Source: Streptomyces sp. NBC_01264 (GTDB taxonomy: Bacteria > Actinomycetota > Actinomycetes > Streptomycetales > Streptomycetaceae). From it: a stretch of 64,000 nucleotides of DNA. The notes under the pieces are model-generated. The model was not told where the DNA came from, made no database searches, and saw nothing but the letters and a program-made list of their open reading frames with translations. The stretch spans positions 5,766,001 through 5,830,000 of the forward strand of contig NZ_JAPEOX010000001.1 in the NCBI RefSeq assembly GCF_026340675.1, in the 5' to 3' direction. The stretch's first letter is position 1. Each line of letters begins with the position of its first letter. A program made the translations under genes and the position numbers. Of the stretch, positions 59,981 through 64,000 are shown in pieces.

Positions 59981-60817
59981 ATGGGTATCCGCAAGTACAA
60001 GCCGACGACCCCGGGCCGTCGTGGCTCCAGCGTCGCCGACTTTGTCGAGATCACGCGGTCCACGCCGGAGAAGTCGCTGGTCCGCCCCCTGCACAGCAAG
60101 GGCGGCCGTAACAACACCGGTCGGATCACGGTTCGACACCAGGGTGGCGGCCACAAGCGCGCCTACCGTGTGATCGACTTCCGTCGGCACGACAAGGACG
60201 GCGTGCCGGCCAAGGTCGCGCACATCGAGTACGACCCCAACCGCACGGCGCGCATCGCGCTCCTGCACTACGCCGACGGTGAGAAGCGCTACATCATTGC
60301 GCCGAAGAACCTGAAGCAGGGCGACCGGATTGAGAACGGCCCCACGGCCGACATCAAGCCCGGTAACAACCTGGCACTCCGCAACATCCCGGTCGGTACC
60401 ACGATCCACGCGATCGAGCTCCGTCCCGGTGGCGGCGCCAAGTTCGCCCGCTCCGCTGGTGCCTCTGTGCAGCTGCTGGCGAAGGAGGGCGTCATGGCCC
60501 ACCTCCGCATGCCGTCCGGTGAGATCCGTCTCGTCGACGCGCGCTGCCGCGCCACCGTCGGTGAGGTCGGCAACGCCGAGCAGTCGAACATCAACTGGGG
60601 CAAGGCCGGCCGCATGCGCTGGAAGGGCGTTCGCCCCTCCGTCCGCGGTGTCGCGATGAACCCGGTCGACCACCCGCACGGTGGTGGTGAGGGTAAGACC
60701 TCCGGTGGTCGTCACCCGGTCTCCCCGTGGGGTCAGAAGGAGGGTCGTACTCGCTCGCCGAAGAAGGCTTCGAGCAAGTACATCGTCCGCCGCCGCAAGA
60801 CGAACAAGAAGCGCTAG
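59981..60817 (+). CDS. rplB: 50S ribosomal protein L2 (uL2)
   Basis: The 278-residue L2 is needed for subunit joining and peptidyl transfer. It starts [37 protein letters not shown], and the C-terminal catalytic region [30 protein letters not shown] holds the conserved His. ATG 59981 follows a GAGGACTGAG stretch. It is in standard S10 operon order. Confidence 0.98.
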   Translation: MGIRKYKPTTPGRRGSSVADFVEITRSTPEKSLVRPLHSKGGRNNTGRITVRHQGGGHKRAYRVIDFRRHDKDGVPAKVAHIEYDPNRTARIALLHYADGEKRYIIAPKNLKQGDRIENGPTADIKPGNNLALRNIPVGTTIHAIELRPGGGAKFARSAGASVQLLAKEGVMAHLRMPSGEIRLVDARCRATVGEVGNAEQSNINWGKAGRMRWKGVRPSVRGVAMNPVDHPHGGGEGKTSGGRHPVSPWGQKEGRTRSPKKASSKYIVRRRKTNKKR

Positions 60818-60829
60818 GAGCGGGTTTAG

Positions 60830-61111
60830 ATGCCGCGCAGTCTCAAGAAGGGACCCTTCGTCGACGGACACCTCATCAAGAAGGTGGACGTACAGAACGA
60901 AGCCGGTACCAAGAACGTCATCAAGACCTGGTCCCGTCGCTCGATGATCATCCCGGCCATGCTGGGTCACACCATCGCGGTGCACAACGGCAAGATCCAC
61001 GTCCCGGTGTTCGTCACCGAGTCGATGGTCGGCCACAAGCTCGGCGAGTTCTCGCCGACTCGCACCTTCCGCGGCCACGTCAAGGACGACCGGAAGTCGA
61101 AGCGCCGCTAA
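60830..61111 (+). CDS. rpsS: 30S ribosomal protein S19 (uS19)
   Basis: The 93-residue S19 is in the 30S head and contacts S13. It contains [70 protein letters not shown]. It starts 12 bp after rplB with AGGAGCGG upstream. Confidence 0.98.
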   Translation: MPRSLKKGPFVDGHLIKKVDVQNEAGTKNVIKTWSRRSMIIPAMLGHTIAVHNGKIHVPVFVTESMVGHKLGEFSPTRTFRGHVKDDRKSKRR

Positions 61112-61154
61112 AGGCGGGGTGGTTACGACTATGACTTACACCGAAGGGACAACC

Positions 61155-61502
61155 ATGGAAGCCAGGGCCCAGGCGCGGTACATCCGCGTCACGCCCATGA
61201 AGGCCCGCCGAGTGGTGGACCTTATCCGTGGCATGGATGCCACGGAGGCTCAGGCGGTCCTGCGTTTCGCCCCGCAGGCCGCGAGCGTGCCGGTTGGCAA
61301 GGTGCTCGACAGCGCCATCGCCAACGCCGCACACAACTACAACCACCCGGACGCCTCCACGCTGGTCATCAGCGAGGCGTACGTGGACGAGGGCCCGACC
61401 CTGAAGCGGTTCCGTCCGCGTGCCCAGGGCCGTGCCTACCGGATCCGCAAGCGGACCAGCCACATCACCGTGGTCGTCAGCAGCAAGGAAGGTTCCCGGT
61501 AA
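61155..61502 (+). CDS. rplV: 50S ribosomal protein L22 (uL22)
   Basis: The 115-residue tunnel protein is a target region for macrolide-resistance changes. It contains [37 protein letters not shown] and [23 protein letters not shown] (the beta-hairpin). ATG 61155 has AAGGGA upstream and gives the usual N-terminus; ATG 61131 would add eight residues. The stop overlaps rpsC by 1 bp. Confidence 0.96.
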   Translation: MEARAQARYIRVTPMKARRVVDLIRGMDATEAQAVLRFAPQAASVPVGKVLDSAIANAAHNYNHPDASTLVISEAYVDEGPTLKRFRPRAQGRAYRIRKRTSHITVVVSSKEGSR

Positions 61503-62344
61503 TGGGCCAGAAGGTAAACCCGCACGGGTTCCGGCTCGGCATCACCACCGACTTCAAGTCGCGTTGGTACGCCGACAAGCTGTACAAGGACTACGTCAAG
61601 GAAGACGTCGCCATCCGCAGGATGATGACGTCCGGCATGGAGCGCGCCGGCATCTCGAAGGTTGAGATCGAGCGCACCCGTGACCGCGTGCGTGTGGACA
61701 TCCACACCGCTCGTCCGGGCATCGTCATCGGTCGCCGTGGCGCCGAGGCCGACCGCATCCGCGGCGACCTCGAGAAGCTCACGGGCAAGCAGGTCCAGCT
61801 GAACATCCTCGAGGTGAAGAACCCCGAGGTCGACGCTCAGCTGGTTGCCCAGGCCGTTGCCGAGCAGCTCTCCTCCCGCGTCTCCTTCCGTCGCGCCATG
61901 CGTAAGAGCATGCAGGGCACGATGAAGGCCGGCGCCAAGGGCATCAAGATCCAGTGCGGCGGTCGCCTCGGCGGCGCCGAGATGTCCCGCTCCGAGTTCT
62001 ACCGCGAAGGCCGTGTGCCGCTGCACACCCTCCGCGCGAACGTGGACTACGGCTTCTTCGAGGCCAAGACCACCTTCGGCCGTATCGGTGTGAAGGTCTG
62101 GATCTACAAGGGCGACGTCAAGAACATCGCCGAGGTTCGCGCCGAGAACGCTGCGGCCCGTGCGGGTAACCGCCCGGCCCGTGGTGCCGCCGGCGCTGGC
62201 GACCGTCCCGCCGGCCGTGGTGGCCGTGGTGGCGAGCGCGGCGGCCGTGGTGGCCGCAAGCCGCAGCAGGCTGCTGGCGTGGAGGCCCCCAAGGCCGACG
62301 CTCCCGCCGCCGCTCCGGCTGAGAGCACCGGAACGGAGGCCTGA
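61502..62344 (+). CDS. rpsC: 30S ribosomal protein S3 (uS3)
   Basis: The 280-residue S3 lies at the mRNA entry channel and has helicase activity with S4 and S5. It starts [26 protein letters not shown]; the KH domain is [36 protein letters not shown] Gly/Arg/Ala-rich tail of about 65 residues (residues 215-280), longer than in E. coli, is normal for actinobacteria. It overlaps rplV by 1 bp. Confidence 0.98.
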   Translation: MGQKVNPHGFRLGITTDFKSRWYADKLYKDYVKEDVAIRRMMTSGMERAGISKVEIERTRDRVRVDIHTARPGIVIGRRGAEADRIRGDLEKLTGKQVQLNILEVKNPEVDAQLVAQAVAEQLSSRVSFRRAMRKSMQGTMKAGAKGIKIQCGGRLGGAEMSRSEFYREGRVPLHTLRANVDYGFFEAKTTFGRIGVKVWIYKGDVKNIAEVRAENAAARAGNRPARGAAGAGDRPAGRGGRGGERGGRGGRKPQQAAGVEAPKADAPAAAPAESTGTEA

Positions 62345-62349
62345 CCGAC

Positions 62350-62769
62350 ATGCTGATCCCTCGTAGGGTCAAGCACCGCAAGCAGCACCACCCGAAGCGC
62401 CGCGGTATGGCCAAGGGCGGTACTGAGGTCTCGTTCGGCGAGTACGGCATCCAGGCGCTTACCCCCGCCTACGTGACGAACCGCCAGATCGAGGCGGCTC
62501 GTATCGCGATGACCCGCCACATCAAGCGTGGCGGCAAGGTCTGGATCAACATCTACCCGGACCGTCCGCTGACGAAGAAGCCTGCCGAGACCCGCATGGG
62601 TTCCGGTAAGGGTTCTCCCGAGTGGTGGATCGCGAACGTGCACCCGGGCCGGGTCATGTTCGAGCTGTCCTACCCGAACGAGAAGATTGCTCGTGAGGCG
62701 CTCACCCGCGCTGCTCACAAGCTTCCGATGAAGTGCCGGATTGTTCGGCGCGAGGCAGGTGAGTCGTGA
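62350..62769 (+). CDS. rplP: 50S ribosomal protein L16 (uL16)
   Basis: The 139-residue L16 helps position tRNA in the A and P sites. It starts [66 protein letters not shown] and contains [33 protein letters not shown]. It lies 5 bp after rpsC; the stop overlaps the rpmC ATG by 1 bp. Confidence 0.98.
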   Translation: MLIPRRVKHRKQHHPKRRGMAKGGTEVSFGEYGIQALTPAYVTNRQIEAARIAMTRHIKRGGKVWINIYPDRPLTKKPAETRMGSGKGSPEWWIANVHPGRVMFELSYPNEKIAREALTRAAHKLPMKCRIVRREAGES

Positions 62770-62993
62770 TGGCGACGGGAACCAAGGCGTCCGAGCTGCG
62801 TGAGCTCGGTAACGAGGAGCTCGTTGGCAAGCTGCGCGAGGCCAAGGAAGAGCTGTTCAAGCTGCGCTTCCAGGCGGCCACGGGTCAGCTGGAGAACAAC
62901 GGCCGGCTCAAGTCCGTCCGTAAGGACATCGCTCGCATCTACACCCTGATGCACGAGCGTGAGCTCGGTATCGAGACGGTGGAGAGCGCCTGA
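62769..62993 (+). CDS. rpmC: 50S ribosomal protein L29 (uL29)
   Basis: The 74-residue two-helix protein at the tunnel exit has [60 protein letters not shown] 62769 overlaps the rplP stop by 1 bp; GTG 62766 is an alternative. Its stop overlaps the rpsQ start by 1 bp. Confidence 0.97.
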   Translation: MATGTKASELRELGNEELVGKLREAKEELFKLRFQAATGQLENNGRLKSVRKDIARIYTLMHERELGIETVESA

Positions 62994-63274
62994 TGAGCGA
63001 GAAGAACGTGACTGAGACGACTGACCGCGGCTTCCGCAAGACCCGTGAGGGTCTTGTCGTCAGCGACAAGATGGACAAGACCGTCGTCGTCGCTGTCGAG
63101 GACCGCGTGAAGCACGCTCTGTACGGCAAGGTCATCCGCCGTACGAACAAGCTCAAGGCGCACGACGAGCAGAACGCTGCCGGCGTCGGCGACCGCGTCC
63201 TCATCATGGAGACGCGTCCGCTGTCGGCGAGCAAGCGCTGGCGCATCGTCGAGATCCTCGAGAAGGCCAAGTAA
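62993..63274 (+). CDS. rpsQ: 30S ribosomal protein S17 (uS17)
   Basis: The 93-residue OB-fold protein of the 30S body has [74 protein letters not shown]. It is the last gene of the S10 operon in the classical scheme and is followed by a hairpin. Confidence 0.98.
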   Translation: MSEKNVTETTDRGFRKTREGLVVSDKMDKTVVVAVEDRVKHALYGKVIRRTNKLKAHDEQNAAGVGDRVLIMETRPLSASKRWRIVEILEKAK

Positions 63275-63278
63275 TTAT

Positions 63279-63314
63279 CTGAGGCCCTGGGCATCACGCC
63301 CAGGGGCCCCTCAG
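63279..63314 (+). terminator. Imperfect hairpin at the S10/spc operon boundary
   Basis: CTGAGGCCCTGGGC (63279-63292) pairs with GCCCAGGGGCCCCTCAG (63298-63314) with a small bulge, around ATCAC. It lies in the 124-bp gap between rpsQ and rplN, the classical operon boundary, and may be a terminator, processing site or leader structure. Confidence 0.6.
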
Positions 63315-63398
63315 GTTCGTTCCGCCAGGCTCGGTGGGGGCGGTAGCTCTTCGGAGTGATGCCCCCGCCGGGAACCGGCAGACAAACAGGAGATAGAC

Positions 63399-63767
63399 GT
63401 GATCCAGCAGGAGTCGCGACTGCGTGTCGCCGACAACACTGGTGCCAAGGAGATCCTTTGCATCCGTGTTCTCGGTGGTTCCGGTCGCCGCTACGCGGGC
63501 ATCGGTGACGTCATCGTTGCCACCGTCAAGGACGCGATCCCCGGTGGCAACGTGAAGAAGGGTGACGTCGTCAAGGCGGTCATCGTTCGCACCGTGAAGG
63601 AACGCCGCCGCCAGGACGGCTCGTACATCCGCTTCGACGAGAACGCCGCCGTCATTCTGAAGAACGACGGCGACCCTCGCGGCACCCGTATCTTCGGCCC
63701 GGTGGGCCGTGAGCTGCGCGAGAAGAAGTTCATGAAGATCATCTCGCTCGCGCCGGAGGTGCTGTAA
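63399..63767 (+). CDS. rplN: 50S ribosomal protein L14 (uL14)
   Basis: The 122-residue L14 is at the subunit interface. It starts with a GTG codon as [65 protein letters not shown] and ends [34 protein letters not shown] precedes the start. It is the first gene of the spc operon. Confidence 0.98.
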   Translation: MIQQESRLRVADNTGAKEILCIRVLGGSGRRYAGIGDVIVATVKDAIPGGNVKKGDVVKAVIVRTVKERRRQDGSYIRFDENAAVILKNDGDPRGTRIFGPVGRELREKKFMKIISLAPEVL

Positions 63768-63769
63768 GC

Positions 63770-64000
63770 ATGAAGATCAAGAAGGGCGACCTGGTTCAGG
63801 TCATCACCGGTAAGGACAAGGGCAAGCAGGGCAAGGTCATTCTGGCCATCCCTACTGAGAACCGTGTCCTCGTCGAGGGTGTCAACCGGGTCAAGAAGCA
63901 CACCAAGGCCGGCCAGACCGCTGGTGGCTCGCAGACCGGTGGCATCGTGATCACCGAGGCGCCGATCCACGTCAGCAACGTTCAGCTGGTTGTGGAGAAG
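63770..64000 (+). CDS. rplX: 50S ribosomal protein L24 (uL24), partial
   Basis: The first 77 codons are present; the gene continues past the window end. The KOW domain is clear: [47 protein letters not shown]24 is an early assembly protein near the tunnel exit. ATG 63770 lies 2 bp after the rplN stop; its ribosome-binding site GGAGG is inside rplN. Confidence 0.97.
   Translation, partial: MKIKKGDLVQVITGKDKGKQGKVILAIPTENRVLVEGVNRVKKHTKAGQTAGGSQTGGIVITEAPIHVSNVQLVVEK

Overview
The window is about 64 kb of very GC-rich DNA from an actinobacterium, almost certainly a Streptomyces or a close relative. The evidence is strong G/C bias at third codon positions, frequent GTG and TTG starts, and the order tRNA-Trp, secE, nusG, rplK, rplA, two lipoproteins, rplJ, rplL, rpoB, rpoC, rpsL, rpsG, fusA, tuf, a surface-glycan cluster, then the S10 operon. 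Protein lengths fit streptomycetes as I remember them: RpoB 1160, RpoC 1299, EF-Tu 397 and S12 123 residues.

Layout. 1-5.7 kb: the 3' end of the respiratory complex I operon (end of nuoJ, then nuoK, L, M, N), with overlapping stop and start codons. 6-14 kb: housekeeping and accessory genes, namely the HtpX protease, a YccF membrane protein, a polyprenyl-phosphate-type glycosyltransferase, a SUKH-like protein, an APC permease and SulP anion transporter pair, a YajQ-family protein, tRNA-Tyr and two small proteins. 14-18 kb: an atypical SDR and a cytosine-deaminase-like protein that lacks key metal residues, then about 2 kb of low-complexity DNA with several tandem repeats. 18-27 kb: tRNA-Thr, tRNA-Met, rpmG, a HadA/HadB-like hydratase pair, a TetR/MFS efflux module with a shared operator, murB, an adenosine-deaminase-family gene and an aspartate-aminotransferase-type gene, then tRNA-Trp.

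27-48.7 kb is the transcription and translation core, with hairpins between most transcription units. An YfhO-like membrane protein gene sits on the opposite strand between rpoC and rpsL and carries an apparent frameshift in a run of eight G. 48.8-57.5 kb is a surface-polysaccharide cluster (rmlC, rmlA, rmlD, two GT-A glycosyltransferases, a DUF2304 protein and two GT-C-type membrane proteins) lying between the str and S10 operons. rmlB is not in the window. 58-64 kb is the S10 operon (rpsJ to rpsQ) and the start of the spc operon (rplN, then rplX cut by the window end).

The most notable signals are: (i) the YfhO frameshift in a homopolymer; (ii) a 25-nt hairpin element, 24/25 identical, in the leaders of rpsL and rpsJ; (iii) matched operators in front of tetR and its MFS gene; (iv) the amidohydrolase with replaced metal ligands; (v) about 30 copies of a 9-bp repeat that stays open in several frames; and (vi) a perfect 48-bp palindrome after tuf. 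I did not find a clear new defence or mobile system. Most of the window is conserved core genome.
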